From assembly GCF_035046505.1 (NCBI RefSeq), contig NC_089821.1:8362218-8426217 (forward strand): a DNA stretch of 64,000 bases, written 5' to 3'. The notes beneath the pieces were generated by a model. The model did no database searches. It saw only the letters and a list, made by a program, of their open reading frames with translations, and had not been told where the DNA came from. Of this stretch, positions 11,907 through 22,082 are shown in pieces. Numbering within the stretch: position 1 is the first letter of the stretch; each line of letters starts with the position of its first letter. Position numbers and translations under genes: made by a program. Origin of the DNA: Tiliqua scincoides (taxonomy: Eukaryota; Chordata; Lepidosauria; Squamata; Scincidae).

Positions 11907-12395
11907 GAAGCTCTTCAATCTCAAAAGAAGCGCCTGAGAGGGGACATGATTGAGACATACAAAATTATGCAGGGGATGGATAGAGTGGATAGAGGGTTGT
12001 TCCTTTCCCTCTTGCACAACACCAGAACCAGGGGACATCCACTCAAATTGAGAGTTAGGGCAAACAAAAGAAAATATTTATTTACCCAGCATGTAATTAG
12101 TCTGTGGAACTCCTTGCCCCAGGAAGTGGTGATGGCATCTCGCCTTGATGCCTTTAAGAGGAGATTGGACAAATTTCTGGAGGAAAAGTCCATCACGGGT
12201 TACAAGTCATGGTAGGTATGTGCAAGCTCCAGGTTTTGGAAGTAGGCTACCTCAGAATGCCAGATGCAGGGCAGGACACCTGTCTTGTGTGCTCTCTGAA
12301 GAATTTGGTGGGTCGCTGTGAGATCCAGGAAGCTGGACTAGATGGGCTTTGGGCCTGATCCAGTGGGGCTCTACATATGTTCTAATGTTCTTAAC
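11907..12395 (+). mobile_element. CR1 LINE, 3' end
   Basis: The C-terminal RT region is readable: RLRGDMIETYKIMQG, NTRTRGHPLKLRV and ISLWNSLPQEVV, followed by the CR1 3' UTR ending tatgttctaatgttctta. Confidence 0.88.
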
Positions 12396-12399
12396 TGCT

Positions 12400-12935
12400 T
12401 TTCGGAGCTTCTGAAGGTGGAATTATAAATGCCTGTTTGAAGAGATTGGGGGCAAATCTGCTTTGGCCTGTAGAAATAGATTTATATTTAGAAATAGCAT
12501 AAAAATGAGTACACTAAGACGGTGGGAACAGGTTAGCACTGATTGGGCTAAAGCAGAGACAGAAATCTTAGCTGCCCGAGATGTTTTTCTTATATGTAGC
12601 TGGATTTTGAACAGGGATTTTGAACAGGGAACTGGGACAGAAAATGCGTCTGATATATTCTGCTGCAAACAGCTAATCCTTTCAACAAAAGAAGGTGAAC
12701 ACCTCATTGGGATGGATTTTTCCCCCCTTTTTGATCCTGCCTTTAAGAAAGAAGAGATGAATAAGCATTCTCTTTGGTATCAGTTGACTTAAGTTCCCAT
12801 CCATGGACTAGAGTTACCATTCAAGGTAAAAAATAAAAGTGTCCTTCCTGAACTTTGCTGAGATACCAGCAAACTGAACTCTGCAGCCTCCTGCTATCAT
12901 TGTGGTTTCCCCTGAGCAACTACAGCACAAAGAAT
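12400..12935. other. No recognised feature
   Basis: A 109-codon plus-strand frame exists (12463-12792), but it has no family resemblance and no codon pattern I can support. Confidence 0.45.
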
Positions 12936-13153
12936 GTCCCAGCCAGTGGCATAGCTAGAGGGGGTGCAAAGCACTAAGTTTTGCAGGGAGCCTCGCCACA
13001 GTGTGCAGGGGGCCTCTCCCCTCCCCTTTGGAGCCAGACATACTCCTCCATTTTGCTTCCACTATTTGGAGGGCTCTGAAGGGGAGAGGGAGGGGCTGTT
13101 TGCACACTGTGTTGAGTGCCCCTGCAAAACTTAGTGCTTTGCACCCTCTCTAC

Positions 13154-13758
13154 CTATTATTATTATTATTGTATTGGCAACCTTCAGTCTCGAAAGACTA
13201 TGGTATCGCGCTCTGAAAGGTGGTTCTGGCACAGCGTCTAGTGTGGCTGAAAAGGCCAATCCGGGAGTGACAATCCCTTCCACACCGGGAGCAAGTGCAG
13301 TCTGTCCCTGGTCTGTCTCCCTGGCTATGGGCCTTCCTTCTTTGCCTCTTAGCCTCAGACTGTTGGCAAAGTGTCTCTTCAAACTGGGAAAGGCCATGCT
13401 GCACAGCCTGCCTCCAAGCGGGCCACTCAGAGGCCAGGGTTTCCCACTTGTTGAGGTCCATCCCTAAGGCCTTCAGATCCCTCTTGCAGATGTCCTTGTA
13501 TCGCAGCTGTGGTCTACCTGTAGGGCGCTTTCCTTGCACGAGTTCTCCATAGAGGAGATCCTTTGGGATCCGGCCATCATCCATTCTCACCACATGACCA
13601 AGCCAACGCAGGCGTCTCTGTTTCAGCAGTGAATACATGCTAGGGATTCCAGCACGTTCCAGGACTGTGTTGTTTGGAACTTTGTCCTGCCAGGTGATGC
13701 CGAGGATGCGTCGGAGGCAGCGCATGTGGAAAGCGCTCAGTTTCCTCTCCTGTTGTGA

Positions 13759-13791
<33 letters not shown>

Positions 13792-13972
13792 AGTATTTAT
13801 ATACTGCTTTTCAACTAAAGTTCACAAAGCGGTTTATAGAGAAAATCAAATAACTAAATGGCTCCCTGTCCCAAAAGGGCTCACAATCTAAAAAGATGCA
13901 AAAGAACACCAGCAGACAGCCACTAGAACAGACAGTGCTGGGGTGAGGTGGGCCAGTTACTCTCCCCCTGCT
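13154..13972 (-). mobile_element. ATT-tailed SINE carrying LINE copy 2
   Basis: Tail att tracts at 13155-13171 and 13760-13789 flank the LINE. The body from aacagtatttatatac to ctctccccctgct matches the copies at 39.4 and 53.8 kb, but stops at ccctgct, so it is 5'-truncated. Confidence 0.8.
13172..13759 (-). mobile_element. LINE copy 2, 5'-truncated
   Basis: Same LINE as at 2399-3879, truncated further. It keeps the last 175 codons, ending in the zinc finger (CSRCGRDC...), and the hairpin tail. I count six differences over about 585 bases against copy 1, about 99 percent identity. It sits within the ATT tract of an ATT-tailed SINE, which itself sits inside a hAT MITE. Confidence 0.92.
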
Positions 13973-14221
13973 ACCTACACCACTGGTCCCAGCAAGAATT
14001 CGTTCCATTATAGGTGGGCATTCTGCTTGCGAACCACTGGGAAGTCTCCACATAGCTTCACAATCCTTATCCTAAATCTATTTCTAGGAGTTGTTTAATA
14101 AAAATGTCTTCTTTGTGAGACACTTGCTCATTTTGTGGATTCCAGCAGGCATTAGAACTGTCACTGGGCCTCCCTTGGTAGTCATGGGGGAAGCATCATC
14201 TATGTCCTTAGACTCGGCCCT

Positions 14222-15391
14222 ACCCAACATGTTGTTTGCTTGCAACACTTTTTTGGCTGGAGAGCTACTTTGAAACCCAGCAAGGCCCAGAGATCTACCA
14301 GAGTTTTTTTACAATGTTCGCGCCATCATAACATATAACATTTATGTGTACAATGTACGTTGGTGTACCTTGCATAACCACATGAGCCAATATTGCACAA
14401 CACAACATAATTAACTATAAACATTTTTTGTAATTACTTGAGTTTACTTTGATGACTTGCACTGAAGTGAATCAGCCAAGGATGCATAGTCCAGACAGTA
14501 GCTGCTGACAGCCAGCCTCAAGCACACTTCCAAATGTTCATCAGTCATGGTGGAACAGTACTTGGACTTAATGATCTTCATGTAGGAAAAGGCTGACTCA
14601 CATAAATAAGTGGAGCCCTTCCTGCCTCAGGTGCTCTTATATCCCTGAGGGCCCTATTGCCTTCAAGTGGCTGCAGCTGTGCAGCACACTCTGCTGGATG
14701 CCCAGGCCTTACCCTTAAAGGGGCCACTGCTGACACCACATCTACCTCCTCACCAGATCTTCCTGGATTCCAATACAGGTGGGGGGGGGAGCAGATCTCT
14801 ATACAGACCAGTGCAAAAACAGGGGAAAAGTGTGGGGGAGGGAAGATATCTATATAGACATCACAGCAAGACCAGTGCAAAACCCCTTGCACTCAGAACC
14901 AACAGATGGAAGTTGTGGGGGGGGGGCGGATCTCCATACATACCAGTGCAAAACCAGGGGAAAGGTGTGGGGGAGGGAAGATCTCTATATAGACATCACA
15001 GCAAGACCAGTGCAAAACCCCTTGCACACAGAACCAACAGATGGAAGTTGGGGGGGGGGCAGATCTCCATACATACCAGTGCAAAAACAGGGGAAAGGTA
15101 AGTCAGCCCCAGTGGAGTCAATGGGGCTCACTCCCAGGGATGCGTGGATGGGAGAAAAGCCTGCCAGCAGCTCCTCTCTCAGGGAGGAGCCTGCCAGGTG
15201 CTCACTCCCTGGGCTCCCTGGGCTCACTCCCTAGGCTCCCTGGACTCACTCCCTGGGCTCGCTCCCTGGGCTCACAAGCCTGCTAGGGGCTCACTCCTAG
15301 GGATGCATGGATGGGAGAGAAGCCTGCAATCAACTCATTTCACCTGGAGATCGACTGGTAGCTTGCGATCGACATAATGAGCACCCCTGGA
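14222..15391 (-). mobile_element. hAT transposon remnant with transposase C-terminus
   Basis: Read on the minus strand, about 14458-14618 encodes GSTYLCESAFSYMKII, KSKYCSTMTDEHLEVC and LRLAVSSYC. This is the hAT transposase C-terminal dimerisation domain (hATC), closest in my recall to Charlie/GTF2IRD2-like transposases. Downstream comes the terminal region with gagctactttgaaacccag, matching the 366-bp element at 38347. The right end is ctggtagcttgcgatcgac...gagcacccctg at about 15391. A tandem repeat and clustered ctccctgggctcact units have expanded inside it. The left end lacks the cagggg terminus. The transposase is otherwise gone. Confidence 0.8.
14780..15100. repeat. Tandem repeat of about 134 bp, 2.4 units
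   Basis: Blocks gcagatctctatacag, gggagggaagatatct and aaccaacagatggaag recur at a period of 133-135 bp (gcagatctc starts at 14791, 14926, 15059), inside the hAT remnant. Confidence 0.85.
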
Positions 15392-15401
15392 ATACAGGAT
15401 C

Positions 15402-15796
15402 CCAAAGGATCTCCTCTATGGAGAACTCTTGCAAGGAAAGTGCCCTACAGGTAGACCACAGCTGCGATACAAGGACATCTGCAAGAGGGATCTGAAGGCC
15501 TTAGGAATGGACCTCAACAGGTGGGAAACCCTGGCCTCTGAGCAGCCTGCTTGGAGGCAGGCTGTGCAGCATGGCCTTTCCCAGTTTGAAGAGACACTTG
15601 GCCAGCAGTCTGAGGCAAAGAGGCAAAGATGGAAGGCCCATAGCCAGGGAGACAGACCAGGGACAGACTACACTTGCTCCCAGTGTGGAAGGGATTGTCA
15701 CTCCCGAATTGGCCTTTTCAGCCACACTAGACGCTGTTCCAGAACCACCTTTCAGAGCGCGATACCATAGTCTTTCGAGACTGAAGGTTGCCAACT
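15402..15796 (+). mobile_element. LINE copy 3, 3' fragment
   Basis: The plus-strand C-terminal 113 or so codons (GKCPTGRPQLRYKDI to the finger CSQCGRDC, SHTRRC), then the shared 34-base tail ending gttgccaac at 15796. It starts a few bases past the right end (cacccctg) of the hAT remnant at 14.2-15.4 kb. Confidence 0.88.
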
Positions 15797-16685
15797 AGCT
15801 AGCATGTACCCATCATGGCAAACCCTGGTGGCTCACTGGTGGGAAGCTTGCAGAGGTGCATGGGGACTCAAATTCCCTTTCCTCTCCAAAGCTTTCTGAT
15901 CCACCTCCCACTGAATAGAGTGGATCCACAAGCAGGGGAGGGGGGAAAATAGGATTGAGCTCTTAGAGATCCTGCCACACTTATGATTTTATAACAGAGA
16001 CATGTTCAACTTGATACAGTTTCTCCAAAATTCACTCATCCAACCTTCTAGAGCTCCATCATGTGGAACACTAAGACATACACGCTGGAAGTTATGCACA
16101 GAAACAGGCATCATTATTCAAATTGTGCAGCTATCCCACCCACACTGCAGACCTGGCTAACATCAGTTCAATCACTTCTCATAAATTAACATGCGTAGAT
16201 ATGACAGCAGAAGGCTTCAGTGAGGTATTGAAGGGAAAGGCGGCATTGAGCTCTGCGGGGAAAAGAGAAGGGTCACCTGCTGGTCTTGACTCACTCCCTT
16301 TGGGAGATGCACACTGGGGAAGTGTCACTGTCATCCCACAGAAGATTCCGCCTCTCAACAAGCACACAAATGCAACCGTAGCAGGGATCACAAGGTGAGG
16401 AGATGATGAGGGAAGATTCTTGCTGCATCTCACTTGCTGTAATAGACTCCTTCCAAAGTAGTTGGGTTTTGGACGTTAATCATGTCTCATTAAGTCTGAT
16501 TTTCTCTCATGGCTCAGAGTAGCTCAAGAGTGGCTTAAAATACTCTCCATTGCATAGAAAGGAAGAAATGCAAGTTGGATTGAATGTTGTATTTGTTCCT
16601 ATTTACTTAGGAGAAAAGATGGTGCTTTGCAAACCTAAGTCATTAGTTCAATATTAATACATGTCCCACAAATCCAATCCTAAGA
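15797..16685. other. No recognised feature
   Basis: Unique-looking sequence with no supported gene. Confidence 0.45.
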
Positions 16686-16689
16686 AGTT

Positions 16690-17080
16690 CCCCACTGGAT
16701 CATGCCAAAGGCCCATCTAGTCCAGCTTCCTGTATCTCATAGTGGTTCACCACATGCCTCAGGTAGCACAAAAGACAAGAGACCTGCATCCTGGAGCCCT
16801 CCCTTGCATCAGGCACTCTGAGGTAGGCTACTTCTAAAACCAGGAGGTGGCACATACATATCATGGTTTGTAACCTGTGATGAACTTTTCCTCCAGAAAT
16901 CTGTCCAATCCCCTTTTAAAGGCATCTAGGCCAGATATATCCTGTGGCAAGGAGTTCCACAGATTACATGCTGGGTAAGGAAGTATTTTCTTTTGTCTGT
17001 TCTAACTCTCCCGACGTTCAATTTTAGTGAATGTCCCCTGTCAATCACCTCTTCTTTCCAGTCACGGGATGTGCCAGAAC
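16690..17080 (-). mobile_element. CR1 LINE, 3' end
   Basis: Minus-strand copy from agttccccactggatcatgcc through the tccaatccccttttaaagg region to the C-terminal coding part (tgaatgtcccctgt). Confidence 0.82.
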
Positions 17081-17267
17081 AAGTGCCTGGGGGCACAATC
17101 CTAACCAGGTCTACTCAGAAGTAAGTCCTATTTATCAAACATCTCTCCCAGCTCATATATACTTGGCCTACCTTATCCCATCCATGTTCTGTAATGCTCC
17201 CATATAAAGAAAGGAGGTATTGTATATCGTAGAAATGATTGGCACTGCAACGTGTATTGATAGTTTT

Positions 17268-17366
17268 GCTTTAGTGGCTCAGAATGGCTCCGAAGGGGAG
17301 GGGCTGCTTGCGTGGCACAGTGAGGTGCCCTGCAAAATTTAGTGCTTAGCACTCCCTTTACTGCTG
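17268..17366. mobile_element. hAT MITE family A, right half
   Basis: Carries only the right arm (ctcagaatggctccgaagg to cactccctttactgc). Confidence 0.55.
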
Positions 17367-17649
17367 GATTCTCCCAGTGTAGCTAAGATAATGAGATCAG
17401 CATTATCACTGTGATTTTCAACTATACAATTGGAGCACATGGCTCCCAAAACTAGACAACGTCATGTGCCCTTTGTGCACTGCACTAGTGTGAGAGATTC
17501 CCAGTTTAATGTACTGTATGTGGATATAGGTGCTTCATTGTGTGCATTGACCTTGCCGATTTGGGACAACTGGTTACAGATTTCGCTACCATATTGCTTG
17601 TGTTTATTTTGAACTGAACATCGTACTATAAGTGCTCTGGCCACCCAAG

Positions 17650-17874
17650 CAGTGGCGTAGCCAGAGGGGGTGCACAGCACTAAGCTTTGCAGGGTGTCTC
17701 ACCGCAGCATGCAAGGGCCCCTCCCCTTCCCCTTTGGAATCATTCCAGGCATTCGCCTCTGTTTAGCTACCCCCTCCCAGAATGGCTCTGAAGGGCGGGA
17801 AGGGGCTGCTTGCATGCTGCGGTGAGGCACCCTGCAAAAATTAATGCTTTGCACCCCTTCTAGCTACACCACTG
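17650..17874. mobile_element. hAT MITE family A
   Basis: Palindromic copy starting cagtggcgtagccag and ending tagctacaccactg. Flanks cacccaag/cactcagg match at 6 of 8. Confidence 0.85.
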
Positions 17875-18255
17875 CACTCAGGAAGTTCCGTTTTCTAGGA
17901 CTGCAACCGTCAGCTCACTTGCACGGGAGCAAGTCCCAGTCAACGCAGTTGGATTCACTCCTGAGTAAATTTCTGTTATCACTGAACTATCAGAAGGCTT
18001 CACAATTAACTCCCACTGCTTTTAGAAAATGATCAGCTGGCATTTTGGGCTCTGTTCTCCTTCCCAGGAGGATGAAGTTCACGGCACGAAATTTCAAAGG
18101 CCCAAAGCAGAATGATCGAAAGATCAGCCCTGTCCTATTCCTCACTGCTGTGGTTCCTTCTTTGTACTGCAAACAGGAAGCCTGTTCAACTGTAACACTT
18201 TGGCTGTGCTGTTGCTTGAACTGAGTCATCTCAGGTGATCTATATTTAGCTGTAC

Positions 18256-18266
18256 TGAGAGAGGGA

Positions 18267-18309
<43 letters not shown>
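18256..18309. repeat. (GA)n microsatellite
   Basis: GA repeat with two gg interruptions at its start. Confidence 0.97.
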
Positions 18310-18315
<6 letters not shown>

Positions 18316-18946
18316 CTCTTGGAAGACAATAGTTAAAATACTATCAACAGCAGTGTGATCAGGATGAGACTGATCATTTGAATTACACTCCCATCTGGTT
18401 TGAAAATAGATTTTGAAGGATCCTTATGTTCAAGTGCCGAAATATCTCATAAGGCCGTCGTACATGTGGCAAAGATTCGCAGACCCTTCATTTTCTGAAT
18501 CAGCAAATTTTCTTTCCTTTTTTTTTTTTAATGTTACTTTATAATCTGGGGCTGCTAAGAAGCTTATGCTGCCCTCTTGTTTCTGTGCACCACCTGCTAA
18601 GCTGAGGCTGGATTTTGTATATTGCTTCTTTCCTTTTGCTTTCTGATTAAATGTTACAGTATTCAATCTAGAATTCCATTCCGATCAGTTTTCCCACTTG
18701 TGCTTATATGAACAATATGAACAATATGGTTTTAGCTGCTTCTTTGTTTTCAAACTTGCGTGTACGGGAGTAAATCATGGGAAAAGGAATTTGGTCGGAA
18801 GCATTGTTATTATTTTTATTATTATTATTATTGACATCAAATCATGTAATCCCAAATTATCTCTGCTGCTGCTGTTGCCATGATTACTCTCACTTGTATC
18901 TCCATATGAAACACCTAAAAATACACTAAACACAGTGCTTATAAAT

Positions 18947-19136
18947 CACTAGCGTAGCAAGAGGGGGTGCAAAGCACTAAGTTTTGCAAGGAGCGTCCCC
19001 GCGGTGTGCAAGTAACCCCTCCCCTTCAGAACCATTCCTGGCGGCCCAGAATGGCTCTGAAGGGGGGGACCCCTTGCGCACCAGTGAGGCTCCCTGCTAA
19101 ACTTAGGGTTTTACACCCCCTCTAGCTACGCTACTG
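18947..19136. mobile_element. hAT MITE family A, shortened
   Basis: Starts cactagcgtagcaagaggg and ends tagctacgctactg. The centre is shorter than in other copies. No clear duplication. Confidence 0.8.
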
Positions 19137-19616
19137 CTACAGCTGAAGGTCTGTGCCACACTCTTATAATTTACAAACGACACAAAACACAAGGAAAGAG
19201 GAAAAAAATTTTCTTTGTACTTCTTCTTCACAATGCATTTCTTTTCTTCTTCACAATGCATTTCTTTAAATAAGCAGATTTGTGATATGTGACTTCTGTG
19301 ATCAAGGATCATGTAGTCAGAATGATGACTTCAGGGGGAGGTTTGGGGGCATTTTGAGGCAGGAAGGAGGATAGGGACAGGGAGTGGGCTGGAGGGGAAG
19401 GACCTCAGTGGCAAACGTGCATACTGGATCTTTTCTCCCTTTTTTCAATCTGCCCCAGCCTTTTCCTCTCAAACTTACAACAGTAATATAGGTGGCGTGG
19501 ACTGAGGAGACCCCTGGGCCGTATGGGGGCCTACACAGCAATAAGTAAAAAAAAAATTACTTACCTCTGGCAGGCCTCCTGATCGATCCCATCGAACTGG
19601 ATGCAGTTCAGTTCAG

Positions 19617-20944
19617 TAAGACCTTTATTGGCATAAAATACAGAGAAAGAAACAAAACAAAATACAAATATACAAAGGCAACACAAACATAAACATCAGT
19701 CCTTTCTTCACACACTGCCCAGAGTCCCAGAGTTCTCCCTGGCTATTACCCAGGATAAAAAAAAAGCGACCGTATCCAGGGACTCAGATTCAGATGTGGA
19801 AAGGAGAAACTGGAGCATGATTGAATCCTCCCAGCCCTGCATCCTAGCTGACAATAGACCTAGATATTTCTTGCGTGACGGATCACGTAACGGGCAGTAG
19901 AAAAAGGTATGTGTTTGAGTCTCAATACAATCCCTACCACACTTGCATTTCCTCTCCGAGTAGGGGATACCACTGAACCTGCCCGTTGACAAGGCCGATG
20001 GAAGAGCGTTACATCTTGCAAGTGTGAAAGCTCTCTGAGCCTGCGGGCACTCCAGGTGATAAAAGAAGAAGGCCAGTTTCCCAAAACTAACCGGAACAGG
20101 AGATAGAGTGGAGAGCATGTAGTTTTGGCAGCACTAAACGGTGCTTGTTGTTCAATATCAAGGATTCTTTCTTTGAAAATTCTGTCAGCTACATCACAGC
20201 CAATCATGCCTAGCTCTGCAGTGTCCAGCCCTATTGACTTAAGTTTAGTTAAAAGATCAGCGATCTCCAAAGGCAGGACTAAATCTGTTAATAATTGGTG
20301 CATTAGACCAGTAGAGGTAGGGTTAAATAAAATCCTGAACCAAAATTTCAATAATCTTAGCCATGCAGTAGTCTTTAACTGGATTAACCCCACCTCAAGA
20401 CACAGAACACACCTGGAAAAACCCAAAATCTTCTGCAGAAAGGAGACTTCAATGAGTTCTTATGGTTGGTTAATAGCCTTATACAGGACAGGAGAACCAT
20501 AAAGAACCATAAAGAGAGCCAGGGTGGTGTAGTGTTTGGGAGGTGGACTTAGACCTGGATGATCCAGGTTCAAATCTCCCCTCGGCCATAAAGCTTCCTG
20601 GGTGACCTTGGGCCAGTCACTTTCTCTCAGCCTCACCTACCTCACAGGGTTGTTGTGAGGACAAGGAGGGGAGGAGCAGCTGTGTAAACCGCCCTGAGTT
20701 CTTTGGAGGAAGGGCGGTATAAAAATGTGAATAAATAAATAAATAAAAATAAAAACCTGGGAAAGAAACTTCCCCTTAAATGCCTCCAGAGCAGCCGGAA
20801 CATAACCATTGCCACAGGTGAAAAAGAAACGGGAAATAGCAGAGGATGCTAGTTTGGATGTGTTCTGCACTGCCTTACGATGAAAAGCCCGTGTGAGCCT
20901 ATAATGGAAGTTGATTCCCAGGTACTTGAAATGCTTTAACTGTT
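19617..20944 (-). mobile_element. Non-LTR retrotransposon, C-terminal part (clade unassigned)
   Basis: Minus-strand coding remnants in order: KYLGINFHYRLTRAFH and FFTCGNGYVPAALEAFK (20750-20930), then after an inserted SINE LQKILGFSRC...LEVGLIQLKT (about 20430), then ARCNALPSALSTGRFSGIPY and a Cys-rich CKCGRDCIET plus HTFFYCP block (about 19880-20000). The element ends atgccaataaaggtctta at about 19619-19636. The order is that of a post-RT region seen in many reptile LINEs. There are at least two frame breaks. A related tail and Cys block occur at 60.0-61.6 kb. Confidence 0.75.
20505..20750 (+). mobile_element. tRNA-derived SINE (lizard/snake type)
   Basis: The tRNA-like head has a box A region (tggtgtagtgtttgggagg) and box B (ggttcaaatctcccc). 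The conserved middle is ttgggccagtcactttctct. The tail hairpin is accgccct (20688-20695) with agggcggt (20711-20718), then ataaaaatgtg and aataaa repeats. It is inserted in the minus-strand LINE. Confidence 0.85.
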
Positions 20945-20948
20945 ACCC

Positions 20949-21083
20949 TGCACATGCCCGATCTCGTCTGATCTCGGAAGCTAAGCAGGGTCAGGCCTGG
21001 TTAGTACCTGGATGGGAGACCACCTGGGAATACCGGGTGCTGTAGGCTTATACCATAGTCTTTCGAGACTGAAGGTTGCCAAC
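20949..21083 (+). mobile_element. 5S rRNA-derived SINE
   Basis: This is the cleanest copy. The 5S body runs cctgcacatgcccgatctcg to accgggtgctgtaggctt. The 34-base LINE tail follows at 21050-21083, with the 5-bp stem agtct (21057-21061), loop ttcg (21062-21065) and agact (21066-21070). The first dozen or so bases of mature 5S are absent or altered. It inserted into, or at the edge of, the minus-strand LINE at 19617-20944. Confidence 0.92.
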
Positions 21084-21383
21084 CAACCTGTCACTGGATG
21101 CAGCATATGCCCCACCATTGGTGGGGGATGGGATTGGGCAGTAAGAGAACAGCCAAGCTCCTAGAAAATCCTGACACTTGAAAATTGAGATTTTGTAGTT
21201 TTTTTCTTTTTTGAACTGAAATATAAAACATACTCTGAAAGAGTTATTTTTGTACGATTTGTCTTCCAAGCAAGGCTTCTTTGAGGAAACACCCACACAG
21301 TGATTTCTTTCTTAGAAATCACAGCAAGCGCTGATTCCAGAGCTAGGACCTAGGAATTGTACTTGGTTTCATGTGCATGTGTC

Positions 21384-21619
21384 CAGTGGTGTAGCTAGAG
21401 GGGGTGCAAAGCACTAAGATTTGCAGGTGCCTGAATGCGCCGTGCAAGTGGCCCCTCCCCTTTGGAGCCATTCCTGGAAGTGGAAGCAAAACGAAGGCGC
21501 CCCCGTTTTGCTCCCACCACCAGGAATGGCTTCAAAGGGAAGGGGGAGTTGCCACTTGCACAGCGCATTCAGGCACCTGCAAAACTTAATGCTTTGCACC
21601 CCTTCTAGCTACACCTTTG
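21384..21619. mobile_element. hAT MITE family A, near-perfect palindrome
   Basis: 236 bp with a perfect 8-bp duplication catgtgtc (21376-21383 and 21620-21627). The arms are so well matched that both strands translate to nearly the same peptide, so this copy is young or its arms were recently corrected. Confidence 0.92.
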
Positions 21620-21743
21620 CATGTGTCTTAGGACGGCAACGTTTGGTTGTTTAATCAAGTAGATTAAGATCAATTAAAAATACGCCACTGATTAATAAGC
21701 GTTATTGCGTTATTATTTTAATTTAAAAGGTATGCTACTTAGG

Positions 21744-21746
<3 letters not shown>

Positions 21747-21804
<58 letters not shown>
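21747..21804. repeat. (CA)n microsatellite
   Basis: 29 CA repeats, just upstream of a family B hAT MITE. Confidence 0.98.
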
Positions 21805-21805
<1 letters not shown>

Positions 21806-21848
21806 CTTCCATGCCACAGATTTGGGTGGTGTTAAAAATTGCCAAGAT

Positions 21849-22074
21849 CAATAGTGTAGCCATGGGGGGGGCAACATGGTAACTACAACAGACGCCACAA
21901 TCTGCATTGTATGCGGTCCCTCCCACTTGCCATCAGAGGCAATGCCTGCAGGCGTTGCTTGTGCATTGCCTTCACTACCCAGAATGGTTCAGACAGCAAG
22001 AGGGAGGGTCAGTTTACATGGAGCATATTGGTGCCTGCTTTACTTACAGTGCGTCCCTTCTGGCTATGCTACTG
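21849..22074. mobile_element. hAT MITE family B
   Basis: Related to family A ends but with a different body (gcaacatggtaactac...). 226 bp with a perfect 8-bp duplication gccaagat (21841-21848 and 22075-22082). Confidence 0.9.
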
Positions 22075-22082
22075 GCCAAGAT

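Larger units (their letters stand above)
12944..13985. mobile_element. hAT MITE family A split by nested insertions
   Basis: Starts cagtggcatagctag at 12944 and ends ctacaccactg at 13985, flanked by a perfect 8-bp duplication gtcccagc (12936-12943 and 13986-13993). The MITE body is 12944 to about 13157 plus the last dozen or so bases. The rest is the ATT-tailed SINE with LINE copy 2 inside. The 8-bp duplication and cagtg ends are the hAT hallmark. Confidence 0.9.

Noticed and set aside
11679-12215. 178-codon plus-strand protein
   Set aside because: A chimera of a hAT MITE and a CR1 3' coding end; only the CR1 part is meaningful.
12463-12792. 109-residue plus-strand protein
   Set aside because: No recognisable family, no splice or promoter context, and a length expected by chance.
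20949-21083. Functional 5S rRNA gene
   Set aside because: The 5' end is altered and the body is fused to a LINE tail; four such loci with the same fusion mark a SINE.
21404-21599. Two overlapping small proteins on opposite strands
   Set aside because: Both come from the palindromic hAT MITE.
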